Shown: positions 17,689-26,579 of the stretch, piece after piece | Layout of the letters: each line of letters opens with the position of its first letter | Numbering within the stretch: position 1 is the first letter of the stretch | From: an uncultured Dyadobacter sp. | GTDB lineage: Bacteria > Bacteroidota > Bacteroidia > Cytophagales > Spirosomataceae | DNA length: 64,000 nucleotides | Direction of reading: 5' to 3' | Assembly (NCBI RefSeq): GCF_946482605.1 | Contig: NZ_CAMLSE010000037.1 | Span: 1-64,000 of the forward strand | Translations under genes and position numbers: made by a program | The notes under the pieces: model-generated | Database searches by the model: none | What the model was told of the DNA's origin: nothing | Seen by the model: the letters and a program-made list of their open reading frames with translations, nothing else

Positions 17689-17770
17689 GGAGGAAAGGGA
17701 GGGAGGAGGAAAGGGAAGAGGGACTAATTAAAAATCCTTCCTCCCTTTCCTCCATCCTCCCTCTCCTCCC
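17689..17770. repeat. Purine-arm/pyrimidine-arm inverted element
   Basis: A G/A-only arm (17689-17722) is followed by 13 bp and a C/T-only arm (17736-17770) that is roughly its reverse complement (for example GGAGGAAAGGGAGGGAGG against the CCTTCCTCCC-type arm). It would form a strong hairpin between the two dehydrogenase subunit genes. The sub-sequence TTTCCTCCATCCTCC (17746-17760) recurs at 35356-35370. It may moderate the subunit ratio or be a dispersed repeat. Confidence 0.65.
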
Positions 17771-17790
17771 TATTTCCATTAGACCGAACT

Positions 17791-19503
17791 ATGGCAAACA
17801 TAAATATTGACAGTAAAAAAGCCCGCACTTACGATGCCATTGTGATTGGCTCGGGGATCAGCGGTGGCTGGTCGGCGAAGGAGCTGACCGAAAAAGGACT
17901 GAAAACCCTCGTACTGGAACGTGGCCGCGATGTGCAGCATATCAAGGATTATCCTACCACGAATATGATGCCGTGGGAGTTTGAGCACCGAGAGCGCCTG
18001 ACGAAGGAAATCGCCGATGCAAACCCCATTGCGGCACGTTGCTACAACTTCAAGGAATCGTCGATGCACTTTTTCGCGAAAGATAATGAGCATCCCTACA
18101 TTCAGGAAAAGCCATTTGACTGGCTGAGAGGCTACCAGGTAGGCGGTAAGTCATTGCTTTGGGCGCGGCAGACGCAGCGTTGGAGCAAATACGATTTCGA
18201 AGGGCCCGCACGCGACAAGTTTGCGGTGGAATGGCCGATCGGCTATGACGACATTGCGCCCTGGTATAGCCACGTGGAGAAATTTGCGGGTATTACCGGC
18301 AACAAGGATGGCATCGATACCTTGCCCGACGGCGAATTTCTCGTTCCGCATGACCTGAACTGCGTCGAAAAGTATTTCAAGGAGCAGGTAGGCAAGCAAT
18401 ACAAAGACCGGCACATCATCATCGGCCGTGCGGCGCATATCACCGACCCGCAGCAGATCCACCTCGACCAGGGACGTGCCAAATGCCAGCATCGTGTGAT
18501 GTGCGAGCGTGGGTGCCCGTTCGGCGGGTATTTCAGCAGCAACGCTTCCACCATTCCGTGGGCGATGAAAACGGGTAACATGACGCTCCGCCCGCATTCG
18601 GTCGTGCATTCGATCATTTACGACGACAAGAAGCAGAAAGCTTCGGGCGTGCGCGTGATCGATGCGAACACCAAGGAAATGATCGAATTCTATGCCGACA
18701 TTATATTCCTGAATGCGGCCGCATTGAATTCCAACCTCGTACTGCTGAACTCCACATCGAGCCGCTTCCCGAACGGGCTCGGCAATGATAGCGGCCTGCT
18801 CGGCAAGTACGTCGCATTCCACAACTACCGCGCAACTGTTTCCGGCGAATATGAGGGTTTCCTCGATTCGACGACAGACGGCAAGCGTCCCAACAGCGGC
18901 TATATCCCGCGTTTCCGCAATGTGTACAAGCAGGAAACCGACTTTTTGCGCGGGTATGCGGCCGGTTTCGGTGCCAACCGCAATACGTACAACGACCGCA
19001 GCGGGTTGGGCGAATCGCTGAAAGCCGGTTTGCAGGAAACCAAGTATGGTAACTGGAGCGTGGGCTCGCACATGATGGGCGAAACGATCCCGAAAGAAAG
19101 CAACTACGTGGCCCTCGACAAAACCAGCAAGGATCCGTTCGGTATGCCGACAATGCGGATCAATGTCGGTTACGACGACAACGACGAGAAGATGATCAAG
19201 GATTATATGGAGCAGGTAAGCGAAATGTTTACCAAAGCGGGCTTCACTAACGTGCGGACCAACGATAATCACCGTAACCCCGGTAACGACATCCACGAAA
19301 TGGGCGGTGTGCGTATGGGCAAAGATCCTAAAACGTCCCTGCTCAACAAATGGAACCAGCTGCACCATTGCAAGAACGTTTTTGTGACTGACGGCGCCTG
19401 CATGACTTCTACTTCCACACAGAACCCGTCGCTGACGTATATGGCACTCTCCGCACGCGCGGTGGATTACGCTGTGAAGCAAAGCAAAGCGAAGAATTTG
19501 TAA
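17791..19503 (+). CDS. GMC-type FAD-dependent sugar dehydrogenase, catalytic subunit
   Basis: This is a 570-residue GMC oxidoreductase. The ADP-binding motif GSGISGGWSAKEL is at about residues 20-32, followed by VLERGRDV. GYQVGGKSLLWARQTQRW and NDIHEMGGVRMG are family signatures. The C-terminal FAD/active-site segment is VFVTDGACMTSTSTQNPSLTYMALSARAVDY. It has no signal peptide of its own, in keeping with co-export by the preceding Tat-tagged subunit 103 bp upstream. By family it would oxidise a sugar or polyol hydroxyl and pass electrons to the respiratory chain. CxxxCxxxC-like spacing (CQHRVMCERGCPFGG) suggests the iron-sulfur cluster known in the Burkholderia enzyme alpha subunit. It ends at a clear terminator. 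Confidence 0.9.
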   Translation: MANINIDSKKARTYDAIVIGSGISGGWSAKELTEKGLKTLVLERGRDVQHIKDYPTTNMMPWEFEHRERLTKEIADANPIAARCYNFKESSMHFFAKDNEHPYIQEKPFDWLRGYQVGGKSLLWARQTQRWSKYDFEGPARDKFAVEWPIGYDDIAPWYSHVEKFAGITGNKDGIDTLPDGEFLVPHDLNCVEKYFKEQVGKQYKDRHIIIGRAAHITDPQQIHLDQGRAKCQHRVMCERGCPFGGYFSSNASTIPWAMKTGNMTLRPHSVVHSIIYDDKKQKASGVRVIDANTKEMIEFYADIIFLNAAALNSNLVLLNSTSSRFPNGLGNDSGLLGKYVAFHNYRATVSGEYEGFLDSTTDGKRPNSGYIPRFRNVYKQETDFLRGYAAGFGANRNTYNDRSGLGESLKAGLQETKYGNWSVGSHMMGETIPKESNYVALDKTSKDPFGMPTMRINVGYDDNDEKMIKDYMEQVSEMFTKAGFTNVRTNDNHRNPGNDIHEMGGVRMGKDPKTSLLNKWNQLHHCKNVFVTDGACMTSTSTQNPSLTYMALSARAVDYAVKQSKAKNL

Positions 19504-19530
19504 CCATTTATTGCCTTTTTGAGTGAATAG

Positions 19531-19558
19531 CCGCTATCCGACCGGGTAGCGGTTTTTT
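19531..19558 (+). terminator. Rho-independent terminator after the GMC dehydrogenase
   Basis: CCGCTATCC (19531-19539) pairs with GGGTAGCGG (19544-19552), including one G-U pair, and is followed by six T. It closes the first SusCD/oxidoreductase locus. Confidence 0.85.
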
Positions 19559-19586
19559 CGTGCCCTGTGAAGCTGGATTGAGATAT

Positions 19587-19615
19587 AATTAAAAAAAGTT
19601 TTAATTTTTTTAATT
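19587..19615. promoter_or_regulatory. A/T inverted repeat upstream of the second ECF sigma gene
   Basis: AATTAAAAAAA (19587-19597) is inverted as TTTTTTTAATT (19605-19615), about 60 bp before the sigma start codon. It lies where the promoter is expected and could bend DNA or bind a regulator. A TTTG lies at its end, but no clean -33/-7 pair was found. Confidence 0.35.
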
Positions 19616-19677
19616 TGAGGATAAGGGATTTTAAGTGCAAGAAAGTCTTCTAATTATTACATACGAACAGATATTCA

Positions 19678-20343
19678 ATGCACGATCCTTTGCTCAACCC
19701 GGAAACGAAGCGCCCTGGGCCATTTGTGTCCCCCGCACACGAAGGCAGGGCCCCCGTAAGTGAAATTGATTCTGCTACATTCCTGAAAGCGACATTCGAG
19801 CAAAACCCGGGTAAGGGTCTGGAATTGCTTTTCAAGAGGTATTACAACCCGCTTTGCAGTCATGCGGTAAGGTTCGTGTATTCCAAACAGATCGCGGAAG
19901 ACCTGGTCAGCGAGGTGTTTTTTCAGTTTTATCGCACGAGGGCTTACGAGAACATTACCTCTTCCTATACCAGCTATCTTTTTCGCTCCGTTCGGAATGA
20001 ATGCTATACGTATATGCGTAGAGAGTTCGGGAAAATGGATTCGCTTGAAGTAACCGAGGAGCAAACGATTTCTACCTACCATCAGCAGCCGGATGCCGAG
20101 ATCCATTACAATAATCTGTTCCTGAAAGTCAATGAAGTGATCGGCAGGTTGCCTACGCAATGTCAGAAGGTGTTCCTGCTGAGCCGGTTTGAAAATAAGA
20201 AATACCACGAGATCGCGGATGAACTGCATATCTCGCCTAAAACTGTCGAAGTACATATCTCGAAGGCATTGAAACACCTTCGCTCTGCCCTCCACGGGGA
20301 ATGGATGATCTCTCTTTGTCTTACCATTTTGAGCACGATATAA
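19678..20343 (+). CDS. ECF RNA polymerase sigma factor (second SusCD signalling unit)
   Basis: This is a 221-residue sigma-70 family ECF factor. Region 2 covers about residues 40-100 (LLFKRYYNPLCSHAVRFVYSKQIAEDLVSEVFFQFY). Region 4 covers about 155-205, with the helix-turn-helix ENKKYHEIADELHISPKTVEVHISKALKHLR. As in the first sigma factor of this window, it ends with a hydrophobic tail (WMISLCLTILSTI). It is followed at 44 bp by a FecR anti-sigma gene and then an STN-type SusC and a SusD, so it should answer to that receptor. Confidence 0.9.
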   Translation: MHDPLLNPETKRPGPFVSPAHEGRAPVSEIDSATFLKATFEQNPGKGLELLFKRYYNPLCSHAVRFVYSKQIAEDLVSEVFFQFYRTRAYENITSSYTSYLFRSVRNECYTYMRREFGKMDSLEVTEEQTISTYHQQPDAEIHYNNLFLKVNEVIGRLPTQCQKVFLLSRFENKKYHEIADELHISPKTVEVHISKALKHLRSALHGEWMISLCLTILSTI

Positions 20344-20386
20344 GCCCGCAACGGGCAGGTCAGTCAACGTTGTAAACCGAACGAAC

Positions 20387-21394
20387 ATGGAAAAAATTAT
20401 ATCTAAATATACGCTCTTCGAGTATCTGGGCGGGCGTGCCAATCCGCTGGAGAGGCAACTGGTGGAGGATTGGATCGCCCAGCAGCAGAATGCAGAAACT
20501 TTTCATCAATGGCTCCTGGAATACGAAACCAAATGTCCGCAGTTTATGCCCGATCAGGACGCAGCGCTGGAAGGACTGCTCCGACGGCTGGATTCGGGAA
20601 TCCAGGCTACCGGGGAGGAAGTAAAGGAAGAGGAGAGTCCTGCACCTTCGTGGCTGAGCAGCAGAAGTAACCGTTTCTGGCTTGCAGCAGCTTCTGTAAC
20701 CTTGCTGGTGAGCTGCGGCTGGTGGTTTCGCGAGCCGCTGTTGTACAAATCCTACCAGACTGCCTATGGCCAGAGTACCGATGTGTACCTCGAAGACGGG
20801 AGCCGCGTAGCATTGAACTCTAATTCCAGGTTGAAAGTCCCCAGATTGGGCTTTTTTGGGAGCGTACGTGAAGTTGTCCTCGAAGGAGAAGCGGAATTTT
20901 CTGTCAGTCATACCATTGATCACAAGCGATTTGTCGTCAAAACCTCGGATCAGTTCCAGGTGGAAGTGCTTGGGACGACATTTTCGGTCTTTGCACGCCC
21001 CCGGGGCACCAAGGTAGCATTGAAATCCGGAAGTGTCAGGATAGATTATTCGCAGAACAACCGACGCAGGGAGGTCATGATGGAGCCGGGCGATCTGGCA
21101 TTCCTCGACCAGGAAGGCGCAGTGCAATTGGAGAGAGAACAGGACATGAGAACATTCGCTGCCTGGAAAGAGCAACGGTATATGTTCAACGGGACGCCGG
21201 TACGGGAGATCCTGGCGATGATCGAGGAGAATTTCGGACAGAAAGTAACGCTTTCCGACTCGAACCTCGCCCAGCGTTCGATCACCGGAAACTTCAAGAC
21301 CAAGAACGCGGAGGAGCTGCTGAAAACGATCTCGGAAGTGCTTGATGTGCGGATCGAGCAGCATGGCTCCAACATCCTTTTAACGAACAATTAA
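20387..21394 (+). CDS. FecR-type anti-sigma factor with DUF4974 (second unit)
   Basis: This is a 335-residue single-pass membrane protein. The cytoplasmic sigma-binding N-terminus is followed by a helix near 96-113 (FWLAAASVTLLVSCGWWF). The periplasmic FecR domain is at about 122-225 (VYLEDGSRVALNSNSRLKVP, VVLEGEAEFSVSH, VEVLGTTFSVFA). DUF4974 closes the protein (RYMFNGTPVREILAMIEENFG, ITGNFKTKNAEELLKTISEVL). It is separated by 20 bp from the SusC start, so sigma, anti-sigma and receptor are probably co-transcribed. Confidence 0.9.
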   Translation: MEKIISKYTLFEYLGGRANPLERQLVEDWIAQQQNAETFHQWLLEYETKCPQFMPDQDAALEGLLRRLDSGIQATGEEVKEEESPAPSWLSSRSNRFWLAAASVTLLVSCGWWFREPLLYKSYQTAYGQSTDVYLEDGSRVALNSNSRLKVPRLGFFGSVREVVLEGEAEFSVSHTIDHKRFVVKTSDQFQVEVLGTTFSVFARPRGTKVALKSGSVRIDYSQNNRRREVMMEPGDLAFLDQEGAVQLEREQDMRTFAAWKEQRYMFNGTPVREILAMIEENFGQKVTLSDSNLAQRSITGNFKTKNAEELLKTISEVLDVRIEQHGSNILLTNN

Positions 21395-21414
21395 TTATTC
21401 CAAACCACTTGTTT

Positions 21415-24400
21415 ATGAATCTAACGCTATCTGCCAAGCAATGGGTGGCGATCGGGATCGTGTTGATGACACAATCGTCCCGGATCGTGCATTCCCAGGT
21501 CATTGCCTTTGCATCGGTGCCGCCCAAGCAACACAATTCCATTGGTCAGGAAATGAAGCTCAAAAATGTTTTGCTCGATTTGCAAAGGCATTACGGAGTG
21601 GAAATCATCTTTGAAGACCGCCTGGTTGGCTCTGTAAACGTGGCGTCCGGTAACCTCGATTTTAATCAGCCGATTGAAAAGAACCTGGACGCGCTGTTGA
21701 GACAGAATGGGCTGAAATATAAAAAGACAAGGAAAAACACATTTGTAATCACCGAAGGCAGGCCAAAGGAAGCTACCCCCGTGAAAGACAATAAGGAGGA
21801 GGCCATGGCGCTGCCGGAACAGCAATTACCGGTAAACCTGACGGCCTCTCCCGCTACGGTGGAAATCGCGGCCGTTGACAGGACCGTAAAGGGAAGGGTG
21901 TCCGACGAATCGGGCGCGGCCCTGCCCGGTGTGAGCGTATTGCTGAAAGGTACGCAGCGCGGAACTTCCACGGGGGCTGAGGGGGATTTTACATTCGATG
22001 TGCCCGAAAGTGGTCAGAACGTATTGGTTTTTAGCTTTGTCGGCTATAAGTCGCAGGAGGTTACGCTCGGAAACCAATCGGTCGTTAATATCAAACTTGC
22101 TCCGGATGAGAATGCATTGGAGGAGGTAGTGGTCGTGGGCTATGGTACCGTCAAAAAATCTGACCTTACCGGTGCCGTCGGTACTATCAAGGCTGATGTG
22201 CTTCAGGAGCGTCCGGCATCTTCATTGAACCAGGGACTGTCAGGCCGCATTACCGGGGTCAATGTATCGTCCAATTCGGGTCGTCCTGGTGGTCGTGCCA
22301 ATATCCGTATCCGCGGAGCAAGTTCCATCAGTGTTTCCAATAATCCATTGTACGTCATCGACGGAGTGATCCTGAATGCAGTGGAACTTCAAAATGGTAG
22401 TACGCCGATCGACTATCTCAACCCCAATGATATCGCTTCCATTGAAGTATTGAAGGATGCTTCTTCAACCGCTATTTATGGTGCGCGCGGTGCTAACGGG
22501 GTAATCCTCGTGACGACCAAGCGCGGTGTCGCAGGCGGTGGAAGGGTTACTTACGATACGGATTTCAGTATCGGTGTTGCTCCCAGAAAACTGGATGTGC
22601 TTAACTCGAAGGAGTTTCTGGCCGTGGAGGAAACAATTTATGCCAATGCGGCAAAATACGATCCCGTCGGCTGGGCCACCGGAACCAAATACACCAATCC
22701 GAAGCTGAAACGTACCAATCCGCGCTTGTTCGATTCCAGCGGTAATCCATTGTACGACACCGACTGGCAGGATGTGATGTTCCAGAAGGCGTTTACGCAA
22801 AACCATCAGTTGGGTTTCACCGGCGGCAATGAAAAAGGTACTTACGGAGCATTTGTGAACTACCGCAATGAGAACGGTATTGTAAAGGAATCCTGGCAGA
22901 AACGTTTCTCCGGTCGGTTTGTATTTGATACACAAATCAAATCCTGGCTGAAAGTGGGCGGTACCCTGGGCTACACCGATCAGAACGAGAAGCAGATCGA
23001 CCAGCTTGGCGGCGGCGGTATCACAGCCATGCGCCAGGTACTGGAAGCATTGCCGATCATCCCCATTAAATACAGCGATGGCTCGTGGGCCAGCAACCGG
23101 GACTATCCGGGTATGGAAGGTGGAGATAACCCCTTACGTGTAGCCGGAGAACGCCTTTTTTACCTCCGCACGCAAACGATGCTGGGGAATATGTATGCCA
23201 ATATCAATCTGGCCCCCGGACTGGAATTCCGGACTACCATCGGTACCAATGTGATCAATCAGCGGAGAGACTATTTCGCGGCAAAAGGACTGCAATATAT
23301 TTCTACCAACGGAGATGCGAGCGTGATCAACAGTCGGCTCAATTCATGGCAATTTGAAAACTACCTGACCTACAACAGGGACTTTGCGAAAATACATTCC
23401 GTGAATGCCATGCTTGGTCTCTCTTGGCAGCATGTTGACCGCTTTGACAACACCGCGACTACGCAGGGCTTCGATGATACTTACTTCCAGTTCAATAACC
23501 TGGGCGCAGGGGCGAGCCCGCAACCGCCGGGATCGGAAGGAACGGCCTATGGGTTGAACTCTTACTTCGCACGTTTGAACTATGGCCTGATGAACAAATA
23601 CCTGGTGACTTTCACCGGACGTATCGACGGCTCGTCCAAGTTTGGTGCGGCCAACCGGTATGCATTCTTCCCGTCGGCGGCAGTAGCATGGCGCGTGACC
23701 GAGGAAGAGTTCATGAAGACGGTGCCGGCAATCTCCAATCTTAAGATCCGTGCGAGCTATGGTGCTACCGGTAACTCCGAGATCCCTGCCTACCGCGCAT
23801 TGGCGGGGATGGCCAACAACGTACCCAATGTGATCGATTACAGTGTGATCTTCAATGGCACGCGCAACATCGGTACAGGTATTGCGAGGATGTCCAATAC
23901 CAACCTCCAATGGGAAAAAACCCAGCAGGTTGACCTTGGTATCGAGCTGGGTTTGTTTTCAAACCGGGTAAGCTTCGAACTCGATCTTTACCGCAGAAAG
24001 GTGAACGACATGTTGCTCGATGCGCCGCTGCCTTTCACTACCGGTTACAGCAGCATTTTTACGAACATCGGCAGCATGGAAAACAAAGGGGTTGAATTTG
24101 CGGTGAATTCTACGAATATCCGTACCGACAATTTCTCCTGGAACACAACTTTCAATATCTCTGTCAACAAAAATAAAGTGCTGGCGCTTTCAGGAGGTAG
24201 CGACATCTTCTCCGGCGCGACGGTTATCCGGGTAGGCGAACCGGTTGGATCGTTCTTCGGAAGACAGCACCTGGGAACCTGGTCGACAGCAGAAGCTGAG
24301 GAAGCCAAGAAGTACAACAAGCTTCCAGGCGATGTCAAGTACGGAGACCTGAATAAAGACGGTTTCATCAATGACAACGACCGTGCGATTATCGGTAAAG

Positions 24401-24903
24401 GTATCCCCGACGGTTTCGGAACATTCCTGAACACATTTAACTTCAAAAACTGGTCGCTGACGGTGGATCTGCAATACATGTACGGCAACGACGTGCTCGA
24501 CAGAAGTATCCACTCGGCTGAGGACAGACAAGGCATCGCCAACAGTTATAAAACTGTCCTCAATGCCTGGACCGAAACCAACCAGAATACGCCGATCGCG
24601 CAGATTCGTCCGATCAATGCCTATTACGATACCAACAACGATAGCCACAAGGTAACTGACGCTTCGTTTATCCGCGGACGTAACTTGCTGCTGGCCTACA
24701 ACTTCCCGGCAGATGTGGTTTCCAAGCTGAAATTGGACAGAGTCAGAGCTTATGCTTCGATACAGAACTTCTTTGTAGCCACCAAATACAAAGGTTACGA
24801 TCCGGAAGTATCCAATTCGGGCTCGCCGTTTGATCAAGGGTTTGGACTGTATGATTATCCGAAGCCACGGGTATTTATGCTGGGTTTAAACATCGGTTTA
24901 TAA
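21415..24903 (+). CDS. SusC/RagA TonB-dependent outer-membrane transporter with STN domain (second)
   Basis: This is a 1,162-residue transporter. ATG 21415 was chosen over the in-frame TTG at 21409. A signal peptide covers about residues 1-28. The STN domain is at about 45-117 (KLKNVLLDLQRHYGVEIIFEDR), followed by a 40-residue linker. The carboxypeptidase-regulatory-like domain comes next (VKGRVSDESGAALPGVSVLLKGT). The TonB-box-like ALEEVVVVGYGTVKKSDLTGAVG leads into the plug (IRIRGASS, LYVIDGV) and then the barrel, which ends GLNIGL. The locus contains only sigma, FecR, SusC and SusD. No hydrolase lies nearby, so the substrate may be processed by enzymes encoded elsewhere. Confidence 0.92.
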   Translation: MNLTLSAKQWVAIGIVLMTQSSRIVHSQVIAFASVPPKQHNSIGQEMKLKNVLLDLQRHYGVEIIFEDRLVGSVNVASGNLDFNQPIEKNLDALLRQNGLKYKKTRKNTFVITEGRPKEATPVKDNKEEAMALPEQQLPVNLTASPATVEIAAVDRTVKGRVSDESGAALPGVSVLLKGTQRGTSTGAEGDFTFDVPESGQNVLVFSFVGYKSQEVTLGNQSVVNIKLAPDENALEEVVVVGYGTVKKSDLTGAVGTIKADVLQERPASSLNQGLSGRITGVNVSSNSGRPGGRANIRIRGASSISVSNNPLYVIDGVILNAVELQNGSTPIDYLNPNDIASIEVLKDASSTAIYGARGANGVILVTTKRGVAGGGRVTYDTDFSIGVAPRKLDVLNSKEFLAVEETIYANAAKYDPVGWATGTKYTNPKLKRTNPRLFDSSGNPLYDTDWQDVMFQKAFTQNHQLGFTGGNEKGTYGAFVNYRNENGIVKESWQKRFSGRFVFDTQIKSWLKVGGTLGYTDQNEKQIDQLGGGGITAMRQVLEALPIIPIKYSDGSWASNRDYPGMEGGDNPLRVAGERLFYLRTQTMLGNMYANINLAPGLEFRTTIGTNVINQRRDYFAAKGLQYISTNGDASVINSRLNSWQFENYLTYNRDFAKIHSVNAMLGLSWQHVDRFDNTATTQGFDDTYFQFNNLGAGASPQPPGSEGTAYGLNSYFARLNYGLMNKYLVTFTGRIDGSSKFGAANRYAFFPSAAVAWRVTEEEFMKTVPAISNLKIRASYGATGNSEIPAYRALAGMANNVPNVIDYSVIFNGTRNIGTGIARMSNTNLQWEKTQQVDLGIELGLFSNRVSFELDLYRRKVNDMLLDAPLPFTTGYSSIFTNIGSMENKGVEFAVNSTNIRTDNFSWNTTFNISVNKNKVLALSGGSDIFSGATVIRVGEPVGSFFGRQHLGTWSTAEAEEAKKYNKLPGDVKYGDLNKDGFINDNDRAIIGKGIPDGFGTFLNTFNFKNWSLTVDLQYMYGNDVLDRSIHSAEDRQGIANSYKTVLNAWTETNQNTPIAQIRPINAYYDTNNDSHKVTDASFIRGRNLLLAYNFPADVVSKLKLDRVRAYASIQNFFVATKYKGYDPEVSNSGSPFDQGFGLYDYPKPRVFMLGLNIGL

Positions 24904-24930
24904 TTATTCTGACCATTATCTGAAATACCA

Positions 24931-26433
24931 ATGAATCGTATATCAAGAAAAATAGGCCTTTTTACAACGCTGCTCAGCGCGTTTATGACGGCGGGCTGTT
25001 CCGACTTCCTTGATGAATCGGACCCCAGCAACTTTACGGTTGAAAACTATTTCACAAAGCCGGAGCATGCCAGAAGCTCTGTGAATGCAATTTATGCCAA
25101 CCTTCGTGTGCCGTTGGGCAGCGGCTTTGGAGGCGGAACCTGGATGATGACCGAGTTTGCCACTGGCCTTGCGGCAACCGACCTTGGACAGGCTGTAAAC
25201 AGCTACTTCGTGAAGGACCTCAGAAACACTTCCGACAACGGCTACGGACAGTCCTACTGGCAGTTTTACTACAAGGGAATTGCCAATGCCAACCTTTCCA
25301 TCGCTAAAATTCCCGGCATCAGCATGGATGCGGCAGAGGCTAAAAAGCTGATGGGAGAGGCGTATTTCCTTCGTGCATTCTACTACTTCAATCTGGTGCA
25401 GATGTTCGGAAGCATTCCGGTGATCACGGCTCCGGTGGATCTGCAATCAGACCAGCTCCGTCCGACCCAGTCCACACCCGAGCAAGTCTATAATCTGATC
25501 GTAGAAGATCTCAAACTGGCCGAAGCAGCCGGTTTGCCGATGACGGATGCGTCAGGAAAGGTGAGCACAGGAGCGGTAAAGTCATTGCTGGCAAAAGTTT
25601 ACCTCACGATGGCCGGGTTCCCATTGCAGAAAGGTGCGGCCTATTATGATCTGGCTGCAAAAAAAGCAGAGGAAGTAATTGATTCGAAGGTGTTCAAACT
25701 GTTTGGTTCTTATGACGACCTCCATAATCCGGCCAAGAAGAATATCGAAGAGAACATTTTTATGGTACAGTTTAAAACGCAGATCCTTCCATCCAACTGG
25801 CAGGTGGCTATTATCCCGTACAACAAAAACATTTCTCAATACTCCGATGAAACAGGCGGGATTTATGCCACCGGCGATTTTGTGAAGTCCTATGAGGCCA
25901 ATGACCTTCGCGCGAAGGAGAAACAATTCTTCTTTACCAAGTTTACCAACGAAGCCGATCGTAGCAAGGAAGTGGATCTGGGAGGCTATTTCATTTACAA
26001 GCATTTCGACAATGTGGCTCAGACAAGCACTGCCAACAGTGACCTTAACTGGCCGGTGATCCGTTATGCGGATGTGTTGCTGACCTATGCCGAAGCAGCC
26101 AACGAAGTGAGCGGGCCGTCGGCCAAAGCGTACGACGCGGTTAACGCGATCCGCACGCGTGCGCAGTTGCCCAATCTGACAGGTCTTTCAAAGGACGCTC
26201 TCCGCGAAGCTGTATGGAAAGAGCGCTGGTATGAGCTGTGTTTCGAGAACATCACCTGGTTCGACATGGTAAGGCTGCGTAAGGCATTCAATGTGAAGAC
26301 CAAGAAGTTCGAGGATTATGTAGGTCACAAGTTCAGCTACGGGCCTACCGTGACCGCCCGCGAATTGCTTTTCCCGCTTCCCACAGCGGAGGTGCGGAAT
26401 AACACCAATCTGAAACAGAACGTAGGATATTGA
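24931..26433 (+). CDS. SusD/RagB outer-membrane lipoprotein (second)
   Basis: This is a 500-residue lipoprotein with lipobox TAGC (Cys23). The SusD N-terminus is DFLDESDPSNFTVENYFTKPEHARSSVNAIY. The TPR core contains GEAYFLRAFYYFNLVQMFGSIPVI. Conserved C-terminal blocks are WPVIRYADVLLTYAEAANEV, AVWKERWYELCFENITWFDMVRLR and LLFPLPTAEVRNNTNLKQNVGY. It partners the SusC gene that ends 27 bp upstream and is the last gene of its operon, followed by a small hairpin and a strong terminator. Confidence 0.92.
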   Translation: MNRISRKIGLFTTLLSAFMTAGCSDFLDESDPSNFTVENYFTKPEHARSSVNAIYANLRVPLGSGFGGGTWMMTEFATGLAATDLGQAVNSYFVKDLRNTSDNGYGQSYWQFYYKGIANANLSIAKIPGISMDAAEAKKLMGEAYFLRAFYYFNLVQMFGSIPVITAPVDLQSDQLRPTQSTPEQVYNLIVEDLKLAEAAGLPMTDASGKVSTGAVKSLLAKVYLTMAGFPLQKGAAYYDLAAKKAEEVIDSKVFKLFGSYDDLHNPAKKNIEENIFMVQFKTQILPSNWQVAIIPYNKNISQYSDETGGIYATGDFVKSYEANDLRAKEKQFFFTKFTNEADRSKEVDLGGYFIYKHFDNVAQTSTANSDLNWPVIRYADVLLTYAEAANEVSGPSAKAYDAVNAIRTRAQLPNLTGLSKDALREAVWKERWYELCFENITWFDMVRLRKAFNVKTKKFEDYVGHKFSYGPTVTARELLFPLPTAEVRNNTNLKQNVGY

Positions 26434-26452
26434 TTCATAGATTAGGTTAATA

Positions 26453-26474
26453 ATTAAGCTTAGGCAAGCTTAAT
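26453..26474. other. Small perfect hairpin after the second SusD
   Basis: ATTAAGCTT (26453-26461) and AAGCTTAAT (26466-26474) form a perfect 9-bp stem with the loop AGGC. It lies 13 bp upstream of the main terminator and may protect the susD 3' end. Confidence 0.5.
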
Positions 26475-26486
26475 AGCAGTAGTAAT

Positions 26487-26520
26487 AAAAACGCCGCCGG
26501 ACATTATCCGGCGGCGTTTT
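26487..26520. terminator. Bidirectional Rho-independent terminator
   Basis: AAAACGCCGCCGGA pairs with TCCGGCGGCGTTTT around a five-base loop. It has an A-run on the left and a T-run on the right, so it can stop both converging transcripts: susD on the plus strand and phytase on the minus strand. Confidence 0.9.
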
Positions 26521-26579
26521 GGTTTTTATGCGCTCAGACTGGTAGTCGGTCTGATCAATGGTGGTGATGATTGTTTTAA

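Noticed and set aside
18151..19482. Long minus-strand open frame (443 codons) opposite the GMC dehydrogenase
   Set aside because: It is antisense to a gene with full family motifs, rich in His/Arg/Val as expected for a shadow frame, and has no recognisable domain.
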